Part shown: piece after piece, positions 8,805 through 16,460 of the stretch
How the letters are laid out: each line of letters opens with the position of its first letter
Position numbering within the stretch: position 1 is the stretch's first letter
Source of the DNA: Reichenbachiella agariperforans
GTDB taxonomy: Bacteria > Bacteroidota > Bacteroidia > Cytophagales > Cyclobacteriaceae
Length of the DNA stretch: 64,000 bases
Assembly (NCBI RefSeq): GCF_900142205.1
Contig: NZ_FRAA01000002.1
Location: 494,282-558,281 of the forward strand
Direction of reading: 5' to 3'
Made by a program: the position numbers and the translations under genes
The notes under the pieces: generated by a model
What the model saw: only the letters and a program-made list of their open reading frames with translations
Database searches by the model: none
Told to the model about the DNA's origin: nothing

Positions 8805-9491
8805 ATGACAGAACCTTTACTACTCGCTCCCTTCGGTTTTCTATCCCAACTCCGACAACACAATGACCGTGACTGGTTCAATGCCCACAAGGACCAATAC
8901 CTCGCGGTGCATCAGCAGGTCATCAAGCTGGCTGATCGAGTACTCGAAGGCCTGACCATACATGACGACCTAGAAACTCCAACAGGTAAAAAAAGTCTAC
9001 ACAGAATCTACCGCGATGTAAGGTTCTCCAAGGACAAAACACCCTACAGTACACACTTCGGTGGGAGTTTCAAAAGAGCGTCGGCAGAACGTCGGGGCGG
9101 ATACTACTACCATCTCGAACCTGGTAATACTTTCGTAATTGGCGGTTTCTGGAGCCCAAGTGCTGAGGATCTACTACAAATCCGCAAACAAATCCAACAA
9201 GACCCTGAACCGCTCCGAGACATACTAAATTCCAATGCATTTCAGAGCCAGTTCGGTGAGCTTCTCGGCACACAACTCAAGACCTCTCCAAGAGGGTTTG
9301 ACCCAGAGGATAATGCCATCGAACTACTACGTTACAAACAGTTTCTTATCCAACATAAGTTTACCGATGAAGAAGCCATGCGTACAGATTTTGACCAACT
9401 GATCGTCGAACAATTCACGCACATGCGCCCTTTCTTTGACTACATGAGTGAGATACTCACCACTGATCTCAATGGAGAGTCTTTGTTATAA
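8805..9491 (+). CDS. DUF2461 domain-containing protein
   Basis: A 228-residue soluble protein. It shows the DUF2461 hallmarks: an N-terminal FLSQLRQHNDRDWFNAHKDQY, then IYRDVRFSKDKTPYSTHFGGSF near residue 70, and GGYYYHLEPGNTFVIGGFW near residue 90. Length is typical for the family. The function of DUF2461 is not established. The gene stands alone between the divergent marR operon and the convergent helicase gene. Confidence 0.88.
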   Translation: MTEPLLLAPFGFLSQLRQHNDRDWFNAHKDQYLAVHQQVIKLADRVLEGLTIHDDLETPTGKKSLHRIYRDVRFSKDKTPYSTHFGGSFKRASAERRGGYYYHLEPGNTFVIGGFWSPSAEDLLQIRKQIQQDPEPLRDILNSNAFQSQFGELLGTQLKTSPRGFDPEDNAIELLRYKQFLIQHKFTDEEAMRTDFDQLIVEQFTHMRPFFDYMSEILTTDLNGESLL

Positions 9492-9517
9492 ATAGTTGAA
9501 AACCTCAGCTTAAGAAT

Positions 9518-10633
9518 TTAATCTTTGATGCGTTGCATTTTGATTTTGAGTTCCTTTTCGAGGAAACGAATGGTCTTCTGCTCTTTCTCCTCAATGATAC
9601 AAAGCGAGAGTCCCTTCTTACCTGCACGACCTGTTCGACCCGCTCGGTGTATGAAATACTCCAGATCCTGTGGCACCTGATAGTGCACCACATAGGCCAA
9701 ATCTTTGACATCTATGCCACGGGCTGCTACATCCGTCGCGACCAGTACTTGCACTGCCTCATTTTTGAAAGCACGAAGCACTTTGTCTCTCTCTTTTTGC
9801 TTCATATCGCCTTCTAGTGCCGCTGTCTGAATGTTCTTAGCAAGTAGCTGCTTGGACAAAGTCTGTGCGACAGCTTTGGTATTACAAAATATCAGCCCAC
9901 GGTTGGCCTGCTGTGAGTTGAGGAAGGATAGCAAAACCTGAAGCTTCTGTGGTACTTCGGTGACCACATAGTTATGTTCGATGCTCTCGTTGACGAGGCT
10001 TTTCTTTTTGAACTCCACTTTCATCGCTTTTTGAGATAAATAGGTGGAAATAATTTTTTTCACATCAGGAGACATGGTCGCCGAAAATAACCAAATGTTT
10101 CGCTCACCAGCAGTTACGTCTAAGATCTGATTTAATTCTTTTTTGAACCCCATACTAAGCATCTCATCTGCCTCATCCAGTACGACAGTTTGAACTTGAC
10201 TCAGATTGATCGCGCCTTTCCCGATCAAATCAACCAATCGGCCAGGGGTCGCTACGACGATCTGTGTCGGTCGACGTAGACGACTGATCTGCTCGTCGAT
10301 CTTAGCTCCGCCATAGACCGATTCTATGAACACCTTGTCGGTGTACTTAGTGAATTTGAACAGCTGTTTGGCGATCTGCTGACATAGTTCACGCGTAGGG
10401 GACAGGATGAGTGCCTGTACCTTATCGTTTTTGGGGTCAATGTTGGACAGGAGGGGAAGACCAAAAGCAGCGGTCTTGCCTGTACCGGTCTGTGCCTGAC
10501 CAATGAAGTCCATGGGTGTTGAGATCAAGGCTGGAATAGTTGCCTCTTGGATTTCGGATGGAGTAATGATGTCTAGTTCTTTCAATCCCTTCACGAGATC
10601 CTTAGATACGCCTAATTCTAAAAATGTAGCCAC
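9518..10633 (-). CDS. DEAD-box ATP-dependent RNA helicase
   Basis: A 371-residue helicase core with all main motifs in order: Q motif (IITPSEIQ), motif I AQTGTGKT, Ia PTRELCQQ, Ib TPGR, II DEAD, III SAT, IV IFCNT, V VATDVAARGIDV and VI HRAGRTGR. The protein stops soon after the second RecA-like domain, so it lacks the basic C-terminal tail of many RNA helicases. It probably unwinds short RNA duplexes in ribosome assembly or RNA turnover. A TTG start at 10657 is possible, but it overlaps a -7 promoter-like element. The GTG at 10633 (VATFLELGVS) fits the family start better. Confidence 0.92.
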   Translation of the reverse strand: MATFLELGVSKDLVKGLKELDIITPSEIQEATIPALISTPMDFIGQAQTGTGKTAAFGLPLLSNIDPKNDKVQALILSPTRELCQQIAKQLFKFTKYTDKVFIESVYGGAKIDEQISRLRRPTQIVVATPGRLVDLIGKGAINLSQVQTVVLDEADEMLSMGFKKELNQILDVTAGERNIWLFSATMSPDVKKIISTYLSQKAMKVEFKKKSLVNESIEHNYVVTEVPQKLQVLLSFLNSQQANRGLIFCNTKAVAQTLSKQLLAKNIQTAALEGDMKQKERDKVLRAFKNEAVQVLVATDVAARGIDVKDLAYVVHYQVPQDLEYFIHRAGRTGRAGKKGLSLCIIEEKEQKTIRFLEKELKIKMQRIKD

Positions 10634-10654
10634 TGTACTGTTGTTTGTGAATGG

Positions 10655-10662
10655 CAAAGATA
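10655..10662 (-). promoter_or_regulatory. putative -7 element of the helicase gene
   Basis: The minus strand reads TATCTTTG, matching TAnnTTTG. Transcription would begin a few bases downstream, leaving a short leader before the GTG at 10633. The element overlaps the alternative TTG start at 10657, which argues against that start. Confidence 0.45.
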
Positions 10663-10687
10663 GGTTTTAAAATAACGAAGTATGGAC

Positions 10688-10716
10688 AAAAAAATAGCCG
10701 GTATAAAAACCAGCTT
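10688..10716 (-). terminator. intrinsic terminator downstream of the 175-residue membrane protein gene
   Basis: On the minus strand the arms AGCTGGT and ACCGGCT (one G:U pair) enclose a six-base loop and are followed by A and seven T. It lies about 170 bases after the stop of the gene ending at 10884 and shortly before the helicase promoter. Confidence 0.6.
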
Positions 10717-10718
10717 CC

Positions 10719-10871
10719 TTAGGGCGTCCTATTGGTAAAACCCTGTTCGCGACTGTCTGCATTATACTTGGCCACAGCCGCTGTGACTTTGACAATGGAC
10801 TTGCCATTGTTTTCTGGATGTAATAACGGCAATATCAATACTAGAGTTAGCGCTTCAGTATTATCATACGG
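10719..10871 (-). pseudogene. possible gene remnant (open frame without start)
   Basis: The minus strand is open for 50 codons from a stop at 10872-10874 to the stop at 10719-10721, with no ATG and no convincing alternative start. The translation looks protein-like (PYDNTEALTLVLILPLLHPE, later VTAAVAKYNADSREQGF) but I do not recognise it. It could be the tail of a decayed gene, or chance. It sits in the 226-base gap between the helicase and the upstream membrane protein gene, just before the terminator. Confidence 0.2.
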
Positions 10872-10883
10872 TTAACAAATAGA

Positions 10884-11411
10884 TCAGGTCTCTACCAGAT
10901 TCTCCAACCAATCAATCAAATCTTTGGCCTCTAACTCGTCCGACTTGTAGTCTGAGATATACGAAAACACCGTCAAAACAAACCCATCTTTGAACAAGAC
11001 ATTAATTTCACGCTTGTACTCCTCGGTCGTATCTCGATCCGAAGAGGCATACCCACCGATATGCTCGGTCGTACTCACTACACTAAATACCCCCTCGAAA
11101 CTATAATTGGATTCCTTCTTGCCATGCCTAAGCTGAAATCTCCGCTTATCCATATCTATAAGCAGTTTTCGGACATCTCGCTGCCTACGCCCTAATTCTA
11201 GTAAATAAAGGATCAAAGCTAGAACCGTAAAGATGCCAACTGCCATAATGTTCATAAAATAGAACAAGAAAAAAGAGATGAGAATTAAGGCAAAAATAAT
11301 CGACCCAAAAATGAGATGAACACAGCCTGCTGTTCCCGACTTATGTCTAATCATAAAAAAGGAATCCCCTTCGAATATCCGGTACCCATGCTTGTCCAAG
11401 AACTCGTTCAT
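10884..11411 (-). CDS. hypothetical membrane protein, two transmembrane segments
   Basis: A 175-residue protein that I do not recognise. A polar start (MNEFLDKHGYRIFEGDSFFMIRHKSG) is followed by two closely spaced hydrophobic segments (about residues 28-50 and 53-71). A cytoplasmic or periplasmic domain of about 100 residues follows, with alternating strand-like segments (FQLRHGKKESNYSFEGVFSV, EINVLFKDGFVLTVFSYIS) and an acidic terminal helix. No catalytic motif is visible. The layout resembles small PH-like or YdbT-like membrane proteins, but this is only a shape comparison. It lies downstream of two other uncharacterised genes on the same strand, separated by 82 bases. Confidence 0.6.
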   Translation of the reverse strand: MNEFLDKHGYRIFEGDSFFMIRHKSGTAGCVHLIFGSIIFALILISFFLFYFMNIMAVGIFTVLALILYLLELGRRQRDVRKLLIDMDKRRFQLRHGKKESNYSFEGVFSVVSTTEHIGGYASSDRDTTEEYKREINVLFKDGFVLTVFSYISDYKSDELEAKDLIDWLENLVET

Positions 11412-11493
11412 TACTAAAAATATTAATTTTTAGGGACTTACGCTAGACAAACTTCCGTTACACAGAAAAAATAATGGTTTTAGGGGAGAGCAA

Positions 11494-11739
11494 TTATCGC
11501 AATCGGGACTCCCAATCTCTCGCCACCCGTTGCTTTTTGATGTAGTCGAGTTGATCTCGGAGCACCTCGTTCATCGGTCCACGAGAAGTAAAATGATAAG
11601 AACCACAGTCATCACATAGGTAGATATTCTGCGGGCCTGCATCATCACTATGATGGTAGCGAATTCTGTTTTCGATCAAGGCTTGCTCACCCTCGGCCTG
11701 AGAATGGTAGCAGTTTTTTCCTGTCACACAAGCGCTCAT
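11494..11739 (-). CDS. small cysteine-containing protein, possible zinc ribbon
   Basis: An 81-residue protein of unknown function. Cysteines occur at positions 4 and 10 and in a CDDCGSYHFTSRG stretch at 42-45, giving four Cys that could bind one zinc. The CxxCGxYH form resembles small zinc-ribbon proteins that bind nucleic acid. The C-terminal third is a charged helix (VLRDQLDYIKKQRVARDWESRLR). Its ATG overlaps the stop of the upstream gene by one base (TAATG on the minus strand), so the two are translationally coupled. Confidence 0.55.
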   Translation of the reverse strand: MSACVTGKNCYHSQAEGEQALIENRIRYHHSDDAGPQNIYLCDDCGSYHFTSRGPMNEVLRDQLDYIKKQRVARDWESRLR

Positions 11740-12419
11740 TACTTTTTAGACTTTTTCTTAGTCGGACCATAGGTCTCTTCCATGGTAAAGAGACTCTTTT
11801 TGAAGATTTCCCAAAGTAGGTTGAGGCGATAGTGATTTTCTAGAGGAGCACCTGTTATCTCATTTTGCAGCTCCATTTTCCTAAACTTACTGACGAGCTT
11901 GAGATAGATTTCTTCTCCTAGACGTGTCCTTTTGGTGAATCCCAGTGGCATCAACCCCATCATCACACTAGGAGACCCGTTCAGCATTTCGATATTATGA
12001 TCCTCGATCAGCCCATGAGACTCCAGTCTTTCTAAAATCTCATCGATGAACGATCCCACCAAACTCTGATGCTCCAGTACTGGATTATTGAACTTAATAC
12101 GAGAGGTGTAGAATAGCACAGACTCCAGCGTTGCGAGCATCCCCTCTATCCCTAGTGCTCGGTTGTTCCATCGCACTTCGTTTTTGGTCATCAATGAATT
12201 GAGCGATAGCTCGATAAACACCTTGATGTCTTCATTGGACAGGTCTGTAGATCTAATAAGATGAGACAGCACAGGAATCCAAAAATAAGTAGGCTTAGAA
12301 GTCATCACAACTTCTATTTTGTTGTTCAGCTCGTCATCCAGATAGAAAGAATTGGTGAAACACAATATTCCAAATTCTTCCATGGAGAGCATCTCCGCAT
12401 GTTCTAGTTCCTTTGCCAT
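11739..12419 (-). CDS. hypothetical protein, mostly helical
   Basis: A 226-residue soluble protein without signal peptide or membrane segment. It looks largely alpha-helical, with a Lys-rich end (GPTKKKSKK) that could contact nucleic acid. No known motif was recognised. It begins a minus-strand unit and overlaps the small cysteine protein by one base, suggesting that the two work together. Their products could form a complex, which is inference from coupling only. Confidence 0.55.
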   Translation of the reverse strand: MAKELEHAEMLSMEEFGILCFTNSFYLDDELNNKIEVVMTSKPTYFWIPVLSHLIRSTDLSNEDIKVFIELSLNSLMTKNEVRWNNRALGIEGMLATLESVLFYTSRIKFNNPVLEHQSLVGSFIDEILERLESHGLIEDHNIEMLNGSPSVMMGLMPLGFTKRTRLGEEIYLKLVSKFRKMELQNEITGAPLENHYRLNLLWEIFKKSLFTMEETYGPTKKKSKK

Positions 12420-12571
12420 TCTTTGCTTTTCTGGTCAATATTATCCGATAGGTAAAATTAACCCAAAGTGGTTGACTTATACCTACATCCTAACAATCTA
12501 AGGCTATTTTAAAATAAAATCACGTGATAAACTGATAAATTACTAGCAGGAAACACTGATACACCGAATCC

Positions 12572-13066
12572 ATGCAAAGCAAAGCAAAAACCGTCACAGA
12601 ATACTTGGAAGAACTACCAGACGATCGAAGGGAACAAATAAGTGCCGTGCGAGAGACGATCTTAGAAAACCTACCTGCCGGCTATATCGAAACCATGAAC
12701 TGGGGCATGATCTCCTACGAAGTGCCGCTCTCTGTCTACCCTGACACCTACAACAAAAAGCCCCTGCTTTATGCCGCACTAGCTTCTCAAAAAAACCACA
12801 TGGCAGTCTACCTAAACGGTATCTACTGTGACAAAACATTAAAAGAACGTTTTGAGAAAGACTACCTCGCTACGGATAAAAAACTAGACATGGGCAAGTG
12901 CTGTGTGCGTTTCAAAAAACTAGAAAATCTCCCGCTAGAGGTAGTCGGCCAGGCCATCGCGGCACTCCCCATGGCTGACTATGTCCAGTTCTCTAAACAG
13001 AGTCAAAAAAATAACAAGAATTTAACCTCTAGTAACGCAACCTTTTCTTCCCTTTTTGCATCTTAA
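12572..13066 (+). CDS. DUF1801 (YdhG-like) protein
   Basis: A 164-residue protein matching the DUF1801/YdhG pattern. It has an N-terminal helix TVTEYLEELPDDRREQISAVRETI, then GYIETMNWGMISYEVPLS, then AALASQKNHMAVYLNGIY, and a conserved-looking GKCCVRFKKLENLPLEVVGQAI near residue 108. The family is small, cytosolic and lacks a firm biochemical role. The last 20 residues are Asn/Ser-rich and look like a nonconserved tail. The gene stands alone, divergent from the uncharacterised pair and upstream of a TonB receptor. Confidence 0.82.
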   Translation: MQSKAKTVTEYLEELPDDRREQISAVRETILENLPAGYIETMNWGMISYEVPLSVYPDTYNKKPLLYAALASQKNHMAVYLNGIYCDKTLKERFEKDYLATDKKLDMGKCCVRFKKLENLPLEVVGQAIAALPMADYVQFSKQSQKNNKNLTSSNATFSSLFAS

Positions 13067-13070
13067 TAGG

Positions 13071-13103
13071 GAATCAAAGTTCCGTGTCTTTACACTTTGA
13101 TTC
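13071..13103. repeat. 10-bp perfect inverted repeat, possible terminator
   Basis: GAATCAAAGT (13071-13080) and ACTTTGATTC (13094-13103) are perfect inverse copies around a 13-base loop. It begins five bases past the DUF1801 stop, which suits a terminator. No T run follows, so a regulatory hairpin upstream of the TonB receptor gene is also possible. Confidence 0.4.
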
Positions 13104-13158
13104 TGAAAAGACTATCTAAATTCGCATTTCATAACCTATTCATTAATCTGATCTCAGA

Positions 13159-15534
13159 ATGAAAAGACTTCTATTGGCTCACGTGCTAACGCTGTGGGCG
13201 CTAGTTAGCCATGCTCAAGATTATTCCATCAGTGGATATATCAAAGACGCCAGCAATGGCGAAACGCTCATCGGAGCAACAGTCCTAATCCAAGGCACCT
13301 CCAAAGGGGTCGTGACCAACGTCTACGGTTTCTATTCGCTCACTCTCCCAGCGGACACCTACCAGATGGAAGTCCGCTACATCGGCTATGACAACACGAC
13401 GCAAATGGTAGACCTGACCCAAGGCAATCAGCGTATCGACGTAGAACTATCCAGTGGTGGTCAAGAGCTAGAAGAAGTAGTCGTCAGCGCAGATGCTGCA
13501 GATGCCAATGTCACAGACATGCAGATGAGTAGCAACAAGCTAGACATAGAAACCATCACCAAAATCCCTTCCTTCTTAGGCGAAGCAGATGTGATACGTA
13601 GTTTGCAACTCGTCCCGGGTGTCAGTACGGTCGGTGAGGGTGCTTCTGGGTTCAATGTTCGTGGGGGTAGTGTTGGTCAAAACATGGTTTTGCTAGATGA
13701 AGCTCCAGTGTATAATTCCTCTCACCTTTTGGGATTCTTCTCGGTGTTCAATCCAGATGCAGTCAAAGACGTGAACCTGATCAAAGGGGGGATTCCTGCA
13801 AGGTACGGTGGACGTATCGCCTCGGTATTGGACATTAGGATGAAGGAGGGAAACAACAAAGAATTTCATGGACAGGGTGGAATCGGAACCATTTTTAGCC
13901 GACTGGCACTAGAAGGCCCCATCGTCAAGGACAAAGCCTCCTTCGTCATAGCAGGCCGTCGCTCCTATATCGATGTGCTTGCTAGGCCGTTCACCGATGT
14001 GTTCGATGGGGGTGCCGCGCTCAACTTCTACGATCTCACTGCCAAGGCCAACTACAACATCAATGACAACAATCGTGTCTTTGTCTCAGGATACCTCGGT
14101 CGAGACAATTTCAAATTTGATGAGCAACAGGGTTTCAATTGGGGGAACAAAACCGCGACCATTAGGTGGAACCATATCTTTGGTGACCGATTATTTGCCA
14201 ATTTCACCACCTTCTTCAGTGACTATGACTACCTCTTGTCTTTTGGTGAGGATGCAGACGATCAGTTCGATTGGAACTCTAGAATCAGGACTTATGACTT
14301 CAAGCCCGAATTCAGTTTTTTCTTGAATCCCAACAACGAGCTGGCATTTGGTGGAGAAATCGCTGTACAGCAGTTCGATCCAGCAAACGCTACCATCGTG
14401 AGCGAAGGGCAATCACAAAACATTAGTTTAGACCCCAAGTATGCCTTCGAAACAGCACTTTACCTATCGAACAACCAAAAAATAGGAAAGTCACTCCAGG
14501 TCGAATATGGTATCCGGTACTCTAACTACTCGCTAGTCGGTCCAGGTCAAGCGTACTTCTATGGTGACACCCTCGCAGGCAAGCGAAAACCACTAGAGGA
14601 AGTAAAAGAGTATAACAAAGGGGAAATCATCCAAAACTATGACAACTTCGAACCAAGGCTCTCTGCCAAATACCTGATCAACTCGCAAAACAGTATCAAA
14701 GCCAGCTACAACAAAACCACGCAGTACATCCATCTGATCTCAAACACAACTGCCTCGAACCCGCTCGACGTTTGGACGCCTAGCAGCAACAACATCAAAC
14801 CACAGATCGGTCATCAGGTAGCGATAGGCTGGTTTAGAAATCTCGGTCCAGAAAACAACTATGAACTGTCCATCGAGAGTTACTACCGAAAAACCAAGAA
14901 TCAAATCGACTACATCGATGGTGCAGAATTGCTCATCAACGAAGAAATCGAAGGAGACCTACTGAGTGGTGACGGCCGTGCCTATGGACTAGAGCTGATG
15001 CTCAAAAAGAATACTGGCAGACTCTCTGGATGGGTTAGCTACACACTAGCAAGGACAGAGCTACAAGTGGATGGAATCAACCGTGGCGAATGGTACGCAA
15101 CACGCTACGACCAACTGCACAATTTCAAAATAGCAGCATTCTATGACGTCACCCGCCGTGTGACAGTTTCTGCCAATTTCACTTTCCTATCAGGTACACC
15201 GACAACCTACCCGAACTCCAAATACGTGATCCAAGGGTCCTATGTCGTACCACACAACAACAACGACGAACGAAATAATGTCCGTATACCGAATTATCAC
15301 AGACTGGATTTGGGCGCGACGATAGAACTCGGAAAACTAGTCAAGCAGAAGAAATTTCATAGCGAACTCGTCATCTCAGTCTACAACGTCTATAGCCGCA
15401 GAAATCCGTTCTCTATCTACTTTACCCAAAGTGATACTAAACCTCAAGCCGGATCATTGGCAGAGACGCAGGCTAGACAGGTCTCTATCGTAGGCAGCTT
15501 TGTTCCATCTATTTCTTACAACTTTAGATTTTAA
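13159..15534 (+). CDS. TonB-dependent outer-membrane receptor with N-terminal carboxypeptidase-like domain
   Basis: A 791-residue receptor. A signal peptide ends at SHAQ. Residues of about 22-105 form a CarboxypepD_reg-like beta-sandwich (ISGYIKDASNGETLIGATV, YGFYSLTLPADTY). The plug domain follows (VIRSLQLVPGVSTVGEGASG, FNVRGGSVGQNMVLLDEAPV, IPARYGGRIASVLDIRMKEG), then a 22-strand-type beta-barrel ending in the aromatic NFRF typical of outer-membrane barrels. It should import a bulky nutrient using TonB energy; the substrate is unknown. The DUF4249 lipoprotein gene begins five bases after its stop. Receptor-DUF4249 pairs are common in Bacteroidota and differ from SusC/SusD pairs. Confidence 0.93.
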   Translation: MKRLLLAHVLTLWALVSHAQDYSISGYIKDASNGETLIGATVLIQGTSKGVVTNVYGFYSLTLPADTYQMEVRYIGYDNTTQMVDLTQGNQRIDVELSSGGQELEEVVVSADAADANVTDMQMSSNKLDIETITKIPSFLGEADVIRSLQLVPGVSTVGEGASGFNVRGGSVGQNMVLLDEAPVYNSSHLLGFFSVFNPDAVKDVNLIKGGIPARYGGRIASVLDIRMKEGNNKEFHGQGGIGTIFSRLALEGPIVKDKASFVIAGRRSYIDVLARPFTDVFDGGAALNFYDLTAKANYNINDNNRVFVSGYLGRDNFKFDEQQGFNWGNKTATIRWNHIFGDRLFANFTTFFSDYDYLLSFGEDADDQFDWNSRIRTYDFKPEFSFFLNPNNELAFGGEIAVQQFDPANATIVSEGQSQNISLDPKYAFETALYLSNNQKIGKSLQVEYGIRYSNYSLVGPGQAYFYGDTLAGKRKPLEEVKEYNKGEIIQNYDNFEPRLSAKYLINSQNSIKASYNKTTQYIHLISNTTASNPLDVWTPSSNNIKPQIGHQVAIGWFRNLGPENNYELSIESYYRKTKNQIDYIDGAELLINEEIEGDLLSGDGRAYGLELMLKKNTGRLSGWVSYTLARTELQVDGINRGEWYATRYDQLHNFKIAAFYDVTRRVTVSANFTFLSGTPTTYPNSKYVIQGSYVVPHNNNDERNNVRIPNYHRLDLGATIELGKLVKQKKFHSELVISVYNVYSRRNPFSIYFTQSDTKPQAGSLAETQARQVSIVGSFVPSISYNFRF

Positions 15535-15539
15535 TCCCG

Positions 15540-16460
15540 ATGAATCATATAATCAAATATAGCCTCGTACTCCTCGCTTTAACTTGGGTATCCTGTGATG
15601 ATCAGATCTACCCGACACTGGAAGACAAAGATCCGATACTAGTCATAGATGCCTTCATAGACAACAAATCGTCGGAGCAACAGATCACGATATCTAAAAC
15701 ACAACCCTATTTTGATGAGACCAGAATCGTGGGGGTAGATGATGCGATCGTGCAAGTGTCCTATGGTAGCCCTGCGACAACCGTCACTTTTACTCATACA
15801 GAAGATGGCGTCTACACCTATCCCGCAGGTTTTGGGCAGGTAGGTGATGATTTTGTACTCACGGTGAGCGGAGAGGGAGAGACTTTCACTGCGACCTCTC
15901 GCATGAACCGTGTCCCAGTCATCGATAGTGTGACATTCACGTATGATACCTTCAGTGGATTTGGGGAGGAAGAGGAGTTTTATCTCGGCGAATTCTGGTC
16001 CACCGATCCCGTAGGAGAGGGAGACACGTATTGGATCAAAGCCTACAAAAACACGGAGTTTCTTAGCCAACCATCCGAAATCAACCTTGCGTATGATGCT
16101 GCGTTCGGCTCAGGAAATGGAGACGGAACGCCTTTCATCCAGCCGATCAGGCAGGCCGTCAACTCCTTCGGTGATGACGATGCTGAATTCGAATCTCCCT
16201 ATGCAGATGGGGATTCTTTGTATGTAGAAATCTATTCTATCTCCAATGAAGCCTTTGAATACCTGCAGATTCTGATCTCAAACACCAATATCCCAGGAGG
16301 TTTCGGCGCACTATTCGCTGGGCCACTCAGCAATACCTACGGCAATATTCAAAATACAGACGAAAGCTCAACGGAAGAAGCTCTCGGTTTTTTTAGCGTC
16401 TCAGCAGTAGAAGCCAATGGCAAAAAGCTAGATGTCTCGCAAGTGCCTAAGGAAGAGTAA
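15540..16460 (+). CDS. DUF4249 outer-membrane lipoprotein
   Basis: A 306-residue lipoprotein. The signal sequence ends in a lipobox (LTWVSC, Cys19) followed by DDQIYPTLEDKDPILVIDAF, the usual DUF4249 beginning. A beta-rich body follows (VSYGSPATTVTFTHTEDG; VPVIDSVTFTYD). DUF4249 proteins accompany TonB-dependent receptors in Bacteroidota and probably cap or feed the receptor from the cell surface. It is cotranscribed with the receptor, with a five-base gap. Its last 14 bases overlap the end of the convergent AsmA-like gene. Confidence 0.88.
   Translation: MNHIIKYSLVLLALTWVSCDDQIYPTLEDKDPILVIDAFIDNKSSEQQITISKTQPYFDETRIVGVDDAIVQVSYGSPATTVTFTHTEDGVYTYPAGFGQVGDDFVLTVSGEGETFTATSRMNRVPVIDSVTFTYDTFSGFGEEEEFYLGEFWSTDPVGEGDTYWIKAYKNTEFLSQPSEINLAYDAAFGSGNGDGTPFIQPIRQAVNSFGDDDAEFESPYADGDSLYVEIYSISNEAFEYLQILISNTNIPGGFGALFAGPLSNTYGNIQNTDESSTEEALGFFSVSAVEANGKKLDVSQVPKEE

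Noticed and set aside
13159-16460. The receptor plus lipoprotein as a SusC/SusD glycan-uptake locus.
   Set aside because: The lipoprotein is DUF4249-like rather than SusD-like, the receptor is shorter than typical SusC, and no glycoside hydrolases are adjacent.
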